Shown here: one piece after another, positions 14,425 to 20,848 of the stretch
How positions within the stretch are numbered: the stretch's first letter is position 1
How the letters are laid out: each line of letters begins with the position of its first letter
NCBI GenBank assembly: GCA_034434335.1
Contig: DAOTZS010000132.1
Coordinates: forward strand, 1 to 27,243
From: DAOTZS01 sp034434335
GTDB taxonomy: Bacteria > Chloroflexota > Anaerolineae > CG2-30-64-16
Length of the DNA stretch: 27,243 nucleotides
Direction: 5' to 3'
The notes under the pieces: generated by a model
What the model was told of the DNA's origin: nothing
Seen by the model: only the letters and a program-made list of their open reading frames with translations
Databases searched by the model: none
Translations under genes and position numbers: made by a program

Positions 14425-14945
14425 TCGCGCAGGCCTTCGGGCAACAGCACCACCATCTTGCGGCTGGCCAGGTCCACCTGCAGGACCACCTCGCGCAGGG
14501 CCGGCACCAGCACTTCGCCTCCCGGCCCAGAGACGACATACACATCGTTGGCCGGTGTAAACAAGATCTCGGTGAGTTGGCCCAAGACCTCACCGGCGGT
14601 CGTCTCCACCGTCAGGCCAATCAGGTCATGGGCATAGTTCTCGTGTTCGCCCAGGGGCATCGCTTCCTCCTCTGGGATCAGGAGGAAGGCATTGCGGAGC
14701 AGCTCGGCAGCGTTGCGGTCCCCCACTGAGGCCAGTTTAACGAGCATCATGCCCTTATGGGGTCGCGCGGCTGCGATCTCCACGGGCGTGACCCCCGAGG
14801 CGGTGCTCAGGAAGACCCGAGCCCCCGGCCGGAAGCGCGCGGGGTAATCGGTCATCACGGCCACCTTTACCTCCCCGCGCACCCCGTGCGGGCTGATGAT
14901 CTGGCCAATAGCCAGGTAGCCGGCCTGCCACCCTTCCCCTGCCAT
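14421..14945 (-). CDS. rimM: 16S rRNA processing protein RimM
   Basis: 174 residues from ATG 14945, which follows AGAAGGAGA; a longer frame to 14972 has no ribosome-binding site. Assists maturation of the 30S head and binds S19. N-terminal RimM barrel (LAIGQIISPHGVRGEVKV, residues about 9-90) and C-terminal PRC-barrel (GLTVETTAGEVLGQLTEIL, ANDVYVV, LVPALREVVLQVDL) are both present. In many bacteria rimM follows rpsP and khpA and precedes trmD-rplS. Here it is separated from khpA by about 410 bases with a terminator and a foldback repeat, and trmD-rplS are absent downstream. Confidence 0.93.
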   Translation of the reverse strand: MAGEGWQAGYLAIGQIISPHGVRGEVKVAVMTDYPARFRPGARVFLSTASGVTPVEIAAARPHKGMMLVKLASVGDRNAAELLRNAFLLIPEEEAMPLGEHENYAHDLIGLTVETTAGEVLGQLTEILFTPANDVYVVSGPGGEVLVPALREVVLQVDLASRKMVVLLPEGLRD

Positions 14946-15027
14946 GCCCGTCTCCTTCTGGAGATAGTTCAATTCGCTGGGAAAATCGGTTTACACTTTT
15001 TGCGGTCGTTAGAATTGCCGCCCAGGG

Positions 15028-15250
15028 CCCCCACCCCTCCCTCAGCCCCCTCCCCTCCCCCGCTCGCCTTTGGCGGCAGGAGAGGGGAGGGGAGAAAAGG
15101 GTTTCTGCGGCGGCGGCCTTTGGCCGCCGCCGCAGAAACCCACTCTTATTCCCCCCTCTCCCCTGGCCGCAGGTCAAGGGCCACCCCCGAAGGGGCTCGC
15201 TCTGAGGGGGAGAGGGGGGAATAAGGGGGGTGAGGGGCAGTGAAGGCCCG
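15028..15250. repeat. Large C/G-rich foldback repeat, copy 2
   Basis: Three nested foldbacks. A C-rich/G-rich pair lies around CCGCTCGCCTTTGGCGGC (15043-15093). A perfect hairpin has 20-bp arms (15099-15118 and 15122-15141) and loop TTT. A second perfect pair has 19-bp arms (15145-15163 and 15207-15225), enclosing 43 nt that include a CCCCCGAAGGGG module. The right end GGGGTGAGGGGCAGTGAAGGCCCG is shared, in inverted orientation, with 19275-19298. Located between rimM and khpA; no gene. Confidence 0.9.
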
Positions 15251-15258
15251 AGGGGGCA

Positions 15259-15275
15259 GAAAGTGTTACTTTCTT
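15259..15275. repeat. Small palindrome
   Basis: Arms AGAAAGT and ACTTTCT with loop GTT. Part of it (TAACACTTTCTGCC on the minus strand) resembles TAACAGTTTCTGCC beside the foldback at 19257, so it may be the edge of that repeat family rather than a separate site. Confidence 0.5.
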
Positions 15276-15283
15276 GGCCCAGA

Positions 15284-15340
15284 TAAAAGCAGGGCGCGGG
15301 GCCGGGGCGGCTGGCAAACCTCCCCGTGACCCCGCGCCCT
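15284..15340 (-). terminator. Rho-independent-type terminator of the ffh-rpsP-khpA transcript
   Basis: On the minus strand, 11-bp arms (15340-15330 with 15301-15291) enclose a second CGGGG/CCCCG stem and are followed by GCTTTTATC. It begins about 18 bases after the khpA stop. Confidence 0.75.
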
Positions 15341-15357
15341 GGGTCAGCTCGATAGCT

Positions 15358-15585
15358 TTATACGATCTCCAGCACTACCCGGCGATCCTCTGCCGCCACA
15401 CGCAACAGCGTGCGAATGGCGTTTGCCACCCTGCCGTCTTTGCCAATGACCCGCCCCATATCCTCGCGGGCCACGGTGAGCTCCAAGACTGTCACGTTGC
15501 GGCCACGCACTTCCCTGACGGCCACCTGATCAGGGTTCTTCACCAGCGACCGGGCAATATACTCAACGAGATCTCGCTCTTTCAC
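15358..15585 (-). CDS. khpA: KH-domain RNA-binding protein KhpA
   Basis: 75 residues from GTG 15585, preceded by GGAGG at proper spacing. This gives MKERDLVEYIARSLVKNPDQV, matching the family start. An ATG at 15603 or 15612 would add residues not seen in the family, and 15612 lies inside the inserted element. The GxxG-type RNA-binding loop is VIGKDGRVA, and the C-terminus RVVLEIV is typical. KhpA works with KhpB in RNA binding and cell-size or envelope control in several Gram-positives. It follows rpsP, as in many genomes, but a transposed element sits directly upstream of its ribosome-binding site. Confidence 0.9.
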   Translation of the reverse strand: MKERDLVEYIARSLVKNPDQVAVREVRGRNVTVLELTVAREDMGRVIGKDGRVANAIRTLLRVAAEDRRVVLEIV

Positions 15586-15604
15586 CCTGTAGCCTCCGTT
15601 CATG

Positions 15605-15737
15605 GTAACCATTCAGCGGTGACTGGAAGTCACCCTTTTTGGACCTGCGGCCAGTGGTCGGCCTTCGCCGACCTTTCTCATGATGCATACTCGAAGAGTG
15701 TCGGCGGAGGGGCGATTTCAATCGGTCGAATAGTTAC
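15605..15737. mobile_element. MITE-like element, copy C (133 bp), degraded target duplication
   Basis: Ends GTAACCATTC (15605-15614, one base off) and GAATAGTTAC (15728-15737). Flanks CGTTCATG (15597-15604) and CGTCCATC (15738-15745) match at 6 of 8 positions, so this is an older insertion. Orientation is opposite to copies A and B. Relative to copy B it lacks the region with the GGCAC/GTGCC hairpin and half of the TGTCGGC hairpin. It lies between rpsP and khpA. Confidence 0.88.
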
Positions 15738-15800
15738 CGTCCATCTAACGCGGGGCTTAGCCCTGGCCCAGGTACCGGCTGCGGAACGAGGGTGAAAGGC

Positions 15801-16064
15801 TCACACGCTCGGAGAGGTCGGCGCTGAGTAGACGCCGGCAGCCCGCAGCAGCCGCTCAGCGGCGGGGCTGGGCTGCGCGCCGACACTGAGCCAATAGCGC
15901 GCCCGCTCCACATTGATGTAAAAGGTTTCCGGCTCCGTACGCGGGTTAAAGTGCCCGATATTCTCCAGAATACGACCATCGCGCGGCGCGCGCTGATCAG
16001 CCACTACAACCCGATAGGTGGGTTGCTTTTTTGCGCCCTGGCGGCGCAAGCGAATCCTTACCAT
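15801..16064 (-). CDS. rpsP: 30S ribosomal protein S16
   Basis: 87 residues from ATG 16064. The family N-terminus VRIRLRRQGAKKQPTYRVVVAD begins right after this ATG, and GAGG-rich sequence precedes it; an ATG nine codons earlier (16091) overlaps ffh and would add a non-homologous tail. The remaining blocks (GRILENIGHFNPRTEPETFYIN, ARYWLSVGAQPS) are canonical. It follows ffh by 23 bases, so both are in one operon. Confidence 0.95.
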   Translation of the reverse strand: MVRIRLRRQGAKKQPTYRVVVADQRAPRDGRILENIGHFNPRTEPETFYINVERARYWLSVGAQPSPAAERLLRAAGVYSAPTSPSV

Positions 16065-16087
16065 TCCTCTACTCCCTGATGCTCCTT

Positions 16088-17428
16088 TCAACGGAACAAA
16101 TCTAACAAGCCACCCCGCATCCCCCGCCCGGCATGTGCGCCCGAACCGAGCTGCTTCATCAGGCGCTGCATCTGCCGAAACTGACTGAGCAGATCGTTCA
16201 CCTCTTGTACGCTGGTGCCCGACCCGCGTGCGATCCGGCGCTTGCGGCTGCCGTTGAGGATACGAGGGTTCCGCCTTTCCTCGGGGGTCATCGAATTGAT
16301 AATCGCTTCGATGACCCGAAACTGCTTATCGGTTACTTCAGGGGCCAGATCCCTGGTGATCCGCCCCATGCCTGGGATCATCTCCAGCAGTTGTGTCAAG
16401 GGGCCCATCTTCTTGACCTGCTGTAACTGGTTGAGGAAGTCCTCCAGGTTGAATTCCCCCTTGATCAACTTGCGGCCCATGCGCTCGGCCTCGGCGCGGT
16501 CTATGGTTTCGCTGGCCCGCTCGATCAACGAGAGGACATCCCCCATGCCCAGGATGCGCGAGGCCAGCCGCTCGGGATGGAACGGCTCGAGCGCATCCAG
16601 CTTCTCCCCCACCCCCATGAACTTGATGGGCACGCCGGTGACCTCGCGGATCGAGATGGCCGCGCCACCCCGCGCGTCGCCGTCCACCTTGGTCAGGATC
16701 AGCCCGGTGAGGCCAATGCGCTGGTGGAAGCCCTGCGCCACGTTCACGGCCTCCTGGCCGGTCATGGCATCGGCCACCAGCAAGATCTCTTGGGGCCTGG
16801 CGATGGCCTTAATCTGCTCGAGCTCGCGCATCATCTCTTCGCTGATCTGGAGACGGCCGGCCGTGTCCAGGATCACCACGTCGTAAGCGCCCTCGCGGCC
16901 CCGCCGCAGGGCATTGCGCACGATCTCGGGTGGGGGTACCCGCGTGCCTTCGCTGTGCACCGGGATATCCAACTGCCGGCCCAACACCTCAAGCTGAGTC
17001 ACCGCTGCCGGCCGATAGGTGTCGGCAGCCACCAAGAGGGCCCGCCGGTTGCTCTTGCGCAAGTTGAGGGCCAGCTTGGCGGCGGTTGTCGTTTTGCCGG
17101 AACCCTGCAGGCCGACCAGCATGACCACGTGAGGAGCAGGCCCCGACAGGTCCAGCCGGGCCGGCTCGCCCAGGGTGCGCAACAACTCCTCGTGCACGAT
17201 TTTAATGACCTGCTGGGCGGGGGTCAGGCTCTTCATGACCTCCGCGCCCACCGCGCGCTCCTTCACCCGGGCCACCAGGTCCTTGACCACCTTGAAATTG
17301 ACGTCAGCCTCCAACAGGGCCAGGCGCACTTCCCGCAGGGCAGCCTCCACGTCCTGTTCGCTCAGGCGACCACGCGCGGCCAGCTTATCAAAAATAGCGT
17401 TGAGCTTGTTTTGCAGGCTCTCGAACAT
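16088..17428 (-). CDS. ffh: Signal recognition particle protein Ffh (SRP54)
   Basis: 446 residues from ATG 17428 (MFESLQNKLNAIFDKL, the family start); a frame extension of 7 codons lacks homology. GTPase that carries nascent membrane proteins to the membrane with FtsY and the SRP RNA. N domain (1-90), G domain with P-loop GLQGSGKTTTAAKL, DTAGRLQ, TKVDGDARGGAA and the closing GVGEKLDALEPF, then the methionine-rich M domain (about 300-446) with the RNA-binding RRKRIARGSGTSVQEVN. No SRP RNA gene was recognised nearby. It is the first gene of ffh-rpsP-khpA and has its own strong promoter. Confidence 0.96.
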   Translation of the reverse strand: MFESLQNKLNAIFDKLAARGRLSEQDVEAALREVRLALLEADVNFKVVKDLVARVKERAVGAEVMKSLTPAQQVIKIVHEELLRTLGEPARLDLSGPAPHVVMLVGLQGSGKTTTAAKLALNLRKSNRRALLVAADTYRPAAVTQLEVLGRQLDIPVHSEGTRVPPPEIVRNALRRGREGAYDVVILDTAGRLQISEEMMRELEQIKAIARPQEILLVADAMTGQEAVNVAQGFHQRIGLTGLILTKVDGDARGGAAISIREVTGVPIKFMGVGEKLDALEPFHPERLASRILGMGDVLSLIERASETIDRAEAERMGRKLIKGEFNLEDFLNQLQQVKKMGPLTQLLEMIPGMGRITRDLAPEVTDKQFRVIEAIINSMTPEERRNPRILNGSRKRRIARGSGTSVQEVNDLLSQFRQMQRLMKQLGSGAHAGRGMRGGLLDLFR

Positions 17429-17502
17429 CACACCCACCCAATCGCGCACAGGCCGGCCCAGAGGCCGGCCTCCAAGAGCACCCCACGATCACGGGCAAAG
17501 CG

Positions 17503-17531
17503 ATTTTACGGGGGATTGCGCTTTTAGTCAA
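17503..17531 (-). promoter_or_regulatory. Sigma-70-type promoter for ffh
   Basis: On the minus strand TTGACT (17531-17526), 17-bp spacer, TAAAAT (17508-17503). It is about 75 bases upstream of the ffh start and interleaved with a divergent plus-strand promoter. Confidence 0.8.
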
Positions 17532-17545
17532 ATCGGTGGTATAAT
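17516..17545 (+). promoter_or_regulatory. Sigma-70-type promoter for the CBM48 gene, interleaved with the ffh promoter
   Basis: TTGCGC (17516-17521), 18-bp spacer, TATAAT (17540-17545), a perfect -10 box. The predicted leader is about 117 bases long; it is GC-rich and can pair locally, but I recognise no known riboswitch in it. Confidence 0.65.
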
Positions 17546-17668
17546 CGTAGTGGTTGCAATAGGCTCGGGACTGGATCTTCTGTGAGCCGGCGGAGGCGCT
17601 ACCGGAAACGGGGGCGGGCCTGCGGACCTCGATGGTGAGGCAAAGCTCTTTTCTTCAGGAGGGTTGCC

Positions 17669-17968
17669 ATGATCTACAAAGAACCCCTCCCCGACGGGCA
17701 GAACGTACGGGTGACGTTCGAGCTCCCTTCCAGCATCTGGGCCGAGCGGGTCAACCTGGTTGGCGATTTCAACGACTGGGACACGACCAGACATGAGATG
17801 CAGCAGAGCCGCAGCGATGGGAAATGGCGCATCACCCTTGTGCTACCTGCTGGCCGCGAGTACCAGTTCCGCTATCTGATCAACGGCCGTGATTGGCACA
17901 ACGACTGGCACGCCGACAAGTATGTGCCTAACCGCTTCGGCACCGATAATTCGGTGATCATCACCTGA
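17669..17968 (+). CDS. Stand-alone glycogen-binding (CBM48/AMPK-type) domain protein
   Basis: 99 residues forming a single early-set beta-sandwich: VRVTFELPSSIWAERVNLVGDFNDWD, KWRITLVLPAGREYQFRYLINGRDW and a closing DNSVIIT. The Trp of the FNDW segment and the later WHNDW residues are positions that usually contact alpha-glucans in this family. It has a strong ribosome-binding site (CAGGAGGG). No catalytic domain is attached, and no glycogen gene is adjacent. Single-domain CBM48 proteins occur in many phyla with unclear roles; binding to glycogen or mediating an enzyme complex is an inference. Its stop TGA lies within the target duplication of element copy D. Confidence 0.85.
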   Translation: MIYKEPLPDGQNVRVTFELPSSIWAERVNLVGDFNDWDTTRHEMQQSRSDGKWRITLVLPAGREYQFRYLINGRDWHNDWHADKYVPNRFGTDNSVIIT

Positions 17969-17970
17969 AG

Positions 17971-18090
17971 GTAACTATTCAGCGGTGACTGGAAGTCACC
18001 CTTTCTGGGCCTGCGGCCAGAGGTCGGCCTCCGCCGACACCCGGCACGAAGTGCCCAGGAGGGGCGATCTCAATCGGCCTGAATAGTTAC
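17971..18090. mobile_element. MITE-like element, copy D (120 bp), with 8-bp target duplication
   Basis: Ends GTAACTATTC (17971-17980) and GAATAGTTAC (18081-18090), flanked by perfect ACCTGAAG repeats (17963-17970 and 18091-18098). Orientation is as copy C. It lacks the central part of the consensus: the GGTCGGC and TGTCGGC hairpins are fused into one (AGGTCGGCC joined to TCCGCCGACACC), which looks like deletion between two similar hairpins. Confidence 0.95.
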
Positions 18091-18102
18091 ACCTGAAGAA
18101 AG

Positions 18103-18124
18103 GGGCCTGCTATCTGGCAGGCCC
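18103..18124. terminator. Hairpin between convergent CBM48 and dehydrogenase genes
   Basis: Arms GGGCCTGC (18103-18110) and GCAGGCCC (18117-18124), loop TATCTG, no T-tract. The position between convergent genes suits a terminator, but support is weak. Confidence 0.4.
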
Positions 18125-18209
18125 TGCCCGTCTGCGGCCACTCAGAGCCCCTTTTGGGTCCCCACCAGGGCAGCGGTTGAGTTTGCCGCCCCCGCTGCTC
18201 CCACTCTAG

Positions 18210-19205
18210 CTATGACCTCTCGCCGTATACCTCAGGGTTTGCACAGTGAGGCAAGCGCCGGCCTGCCAGCCCTGCCAGCAGGTTTTCACAGGCCAGCTCG
18301 GCCATCCGCCGTCGCGTGCCGCGCGTGGCCGAGCCAATATGGGGCACGATCAGGCAGTTGGGCAGGCGGTAGAGGGGATGGTCCGGCGGGAGTGGCTCGG
18401 GGTCGGTCACGTCGAGGGCGGCACCGGCGATCCGCCCTTCCTGCAAGGCGCGCAACAGAGCTGCCGTATCCACCACTGGCCCCCGGGCCGCGTTGACCAG
18501 GATGGCTGTCGGCTTCATCAGCCGTAATGCCTTTTCGCCAATCAAGCCACGCGTCTCCGGGGTCAGTGGCACGTGCAGGGAAACGAAGTCGCTTTCCCGC
18601 AGCAACTGTTCCAACGGCAAGCGGGCTGCGGCCAGGGTTTCTTCAGCCAGGGGATGTGACGCCGGGTCGGTATAGACCAGACGCATACCAAAGCCGGCAG
18701 CCCGCCTGGCCACGGCAAACCCAATCTTGCCCATGCCAACGATGCCCAGGGTAGACCCGGCCAGGTCGGCACCAAGCCAGCCGGTAGGCAGCCAGGTGGT
18801 CCAGCGGCCAGCGCGGGCATCGGCCGCGGCCTCAGGCAGACGCCGGGCGGCTGCCAGCAGCAGGGCCATCGTCAGGTCGGCGGTGGCATCGGTGAGCACG
18901 CCAGGGGTATTGCCCACCGGGATGCCACGTCGTGTACAGGCGGCCAGGTCTATGTTGTCCACTCCCACGGCCATGTTGCTGACCACCCGCAGGCGGGGTG
19001 CCCGGCTCAGCACTTCCTCGTCCACGCGTACGGTGAGCAGCGTAAACAGGCCCTCTGCTTCCCCCAAGTGTTGGGCCAGCTCGGGCGCCAGTCCCTCAGG
19101 CGCGGCAGGGCCCGAAAGCAGCCGGCAGTGGCCGGCCAGAGGTGCCAGCCACTCGGTCGGCAGCGCATGAGTCACCAAGACCAACGGCAGGCTTGATACA
19201 GCCAT
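18210..19205 (-). CDS. D-2-hydroxyacid dehydrogenase (glyoxylate/hydroxypyruvate reductase-like)
   Basis: 331 residues. NAD(P)H-dependent reduction of 2-oxoacids. Split substrate domain at both ends (SNMAVGVDNID, the early signature) and a Rossmann domain with GIVGMGKIG. The catalytic trio is visible: Arg in NAARGPVVDTAAL, Glu in TDPEPLPPDHPL, His in PHIGSATRGTR. The SNxAVGxDNID and PHIGSAT blocks point to the glyoxylate reductase/hydroxypyruvate reductase branch rather than lactate or phosphoglycerate dehydrogenases, but the substrate is an inference. AGAAGG lies 8 bases before the ATG. No pathway partner is adjacent. Confidence 0.88.
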   Translation of the reverse strand: MAVSSLPLVLVTHALPTEWLAPLAGHCRLLSGPAAPEGLAPELAQHLGEAEGLFTLLTVRVDEEVLSRAPRLRVVSNMAVGVDNIDLAACTRRGIPVGNTPGVLTDATADLTMALLLAAARRLPEAAADARAGRWTTWLPTGWLGADLAGSTLGIVGMGKIGFAVARRAAGFGMRLVYTDPASHPLAEETLAAARLPLEQLLRESDFVSLHVPLTPETRGLIGEKALRLMKPTAILVNAARGPVVDTAALLRALQEGRIAGAALDVTDPEPLPPDHPLYRLPNCLIVPHIGSATRGTRRRMAELACENLLAGLAGRRLPHCANPEVYGERS

Positions 19206-19274
19206 TCCTTGCCTTCTCCCTTCTGTCTCAAGAATAATGGGGGTAGTTCAAAAGTGGTTAACAGTTTCTGCCAT

Positions 19275-19440
19275 CGGGCCTTCACTGCCCCTCACCCCCT
19301 CTTAATCCCCCTCTCCTGCCGCCAAAGGCGAGCGGGGAAGGGGGATCGAGATTAGGGGTATTCTGGGCGGCTTCGCCGCCCAGAATACCCTTTTCAAAGG
19401 ATTCCCCCGCCCCCGATTGGGGCCAGGGGGTGGGGGGGTA
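19275..19440. repeat. Large C/G-rich foldback repeat, copy 3
   Basis: Begins with CGGGCCTTCACTGCCCCTCACC, the inverse of the end of copy 2. It contains the shared TGCCGCCAAAGGCGAGCGGG block (about 19318-19337). The central hairpin is perfect, with 16-bp arms (19356-19371 and 19375-19390) and a TTC loop. A G-rich tract closes it near 19425. It occupies most of the gap between the dehydrogenase and the phosphatidyltransferase; no gene is seen. Confidence 0.85.
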
Positions 19441-19529
19441 CAGCGTAATGTAACTGCGTAACTCCTGTCAAGAATAGGTCTGACAGGGACGCCACTTTAG
19501 CACAGGTGCCTTCTAGGTGCAAAGTCTGA

Positions 19530-19558
19530 TTGACATGTGCGGTTTCTGGATGTAAAAT
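19530..19558 (+). promoter_or_regulatory. Sigma-70-type promoter for the phosphatidyltransferase/sigma operon
   Basis: TTGACA (19530-19535), 17-bp spacer, TAAAAT (19553-19558); the gene start follows about 65 bases later. Confidence 0.85.
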
Positions 19559-19623
19559 GGGCGCCGAGAGGTCCTGTTAGCTGGCCCCTCAGTCGTTCTC
19601 CGCTGTTGACCTGAGAGGATCTC

Positions 19624-20208
19624 ATGGTAACCAACCTGGCGCGCGCCTGGAGCCAGCGGTTCATGCAGCCGCTGGCGAGTCTCCTGGCCAGGGCCGGCCT
19701 GACGCCCAATGCCATCACGGTGCTGGGCTGCTTGTTGACAGGTGGCGTGGCCATCCTCCTTGCCACAGGCCGGCTGTGGTTGTCGGGCCTGCTCCTCATC
19801 GTCACCCTGGGGCTGGATGCTGTTGACGGCACACTGGCCCGCCTGACGGGCCAGGTGACGCGTTTCGGGGCTTTCCTGGATTCCACTCTCGATCGCTGGG
19901 CAGAAATCTTCCTCTACATTGCTCTGGGCTGGCACTTCCTGCGACTGGATCAAGATATGGGTGTCATGCTCACCATGGCCGCCATGGCCACCTCCTTGCT
20001 GGTAAGCTACACCCGGGCACGCGCCGAGGGCGCGGGGTTCACCTGCAGCGAAGGGCTGATGACGCGCCTGGAACGCCTGGTGATCCTGATCCTTGGCCTG
20101 ATCGTGAATCAGATCATCTGGGCGCTGTGGATCATCGCTATCCTCTCCGGCTTCACCGCCCTACAGCGCATCTGGGTAACCTGGCAGACGGATCGGCGCA
20201 CACGTTGA
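19624..20208 (+). CDS. CDP-alcohol phosphatidyltransferase
   Basis: 194 residues, integral membrane protein with about six hydrophobic helices. Transfers a phosphatidyl group from CDP-diacylglycerol to an alcohol in phospholipid synthesis. The complete family motif is present: D65-x2-D68-G69-x2-A72-R73-x8-G82-x3-D86-x3-D90. Its short length and the ARAEGAG segment resemble the phosphatidylinositol-phosphate synthase/PgsA branch, but the acceptor (glycerol phosphate, inositol phosphate or other) cannot be decided. GAGAGGATCTC precedes the ATG. Only 22 bases separate it from the sigma factor gene. Confidence 0.88.
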   Translation: MVTNLARAWSQRFMQPLASLLARAGLTPNAITVLGCLLTGGVAILLATGRLWLSGLLLIVTLGLDAVDGTLARLTGQVTRFGAFLDSTLDRWAEIFLYIALGWHFLRLDQDMGVMLTMAAMATSLLVSYTRARAEGAGFTCSEGLMTRLERLVILILGLIVNQIIWALWIIAILSGFTALQRIWVTWQTDRRTR

Positions 20209-20230
20209 CCTGAACAGGGTTGATCGGGGC

Positions 20231-20848
20231 ATGTTGGGGCTGATTGGGCTGTTTTGCGCGTTATCTTTTGGCACCTTGAACGTCATACAAGGTGAAAAAG
20301 CGCGCGCGGAAGACCCCGATCAACAGGCGCTCTTGGAACGGGCCAGCCAGGCCGACCCTGCAGCCCTGGGCATGCTCTACGATCTTTATAGCCCGAAGAT
20401 CTATAGCTATATCTACCATCGGGTGGGGCAGGCTGAGCTGGCCGAAGACATGACGGGCCAGGTCTTCATGCGCATGCTGGAGGCGATCCGCAGCGGCCAT
20501 ATCTGGCGCACTTCGTTTTCCGGTTGGCTCTATCGCATCGCCCACAATCTGATCATTGACTACTATCGGCGCCGCCAGCGCGCTTCATTTGTAGATATTG
20601 AGGAAGTTCCACCGCTCCGGGCGGTGAGAGAAGATCCGCTCCGCATGGTGGAGCAACGCCTCGACAGCGAGCGCCTGCGGGCAGCTATAGCAACGCTGAC
20701 CGAGGAGCAGGCGCAGGTCATTACCCTGCGCTTCCTGGAAGAAATGAGCATCTCCGAAGTCGCCGAGATCATGGACAAGTCAGAGGGCGCGATCAAAGCG
20801 CTGCAGTACCGGGCAGTGCTGGCCTTGCGCCGTGCTATGGAATCATGA
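20231..20848 (+). CDS. ECF-type RNA polymerase sigma factor
   Basis: 205 residues as drawn. Region 2 (LYDLYSPKIYSYIYHRVGQAELAEDMTGQVFMRML ... WLYRIAHNLIIDYYRRRQR) and region 4 (LTEEQAQVITLRFLEEMSISEVAEIMDKSEGAIKALQYRA) are complete; region 3 is absent, as in extracytoplasmic-function sigmas. Homology starts near residue 28 (DPDQQALLERASQ); the first 25 residues are hydrophobic and unusual, so the real start may be the in-frame TTG at 20276. The stop overlaps the start of the next gene (ATGA), which encodes a membrane anti-sigma protein, so the pair is translationally coupled. Confidence 0.9.
   Translation: MLGLIGLFCALSFGTLNVIQGEKARAEDPDQQALLERASQADPAALGMLYDLYSPKIYSYIYHRVGQAELAEDMTGQVFMRMLEAIRSGHIWRTSFSGWLYRIAHNLIIDYYRRRQRASFVDIEEVPPLRAVREDPLRMVEQRLDSERLRAAIATLTEEQAQVITLRFLEEMSISEVAEIMDKSEGAIKALQYRAVLALRRAMES

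Noticed and set aside
15259..15275. Regulatory operator palindrome
   Set aside because: Partly shared with the edge of another foldback copy, so more likely repeat sequence than an operator.
17552..17668. Riboswitch or SRP RNA in the leader of the CBM48 gene
   Set aside because: GC-rich and foldable, but I could not match a known aptamer or the SRP RNA tetraloop region.
20231..20305. Membrane-anchoring N-terminus of the sigma factor
   Set aside because: Hydrophobic first 25 residues are outside sigma homology and probably reflect a start called too early; TTG 20276 is an alternative.
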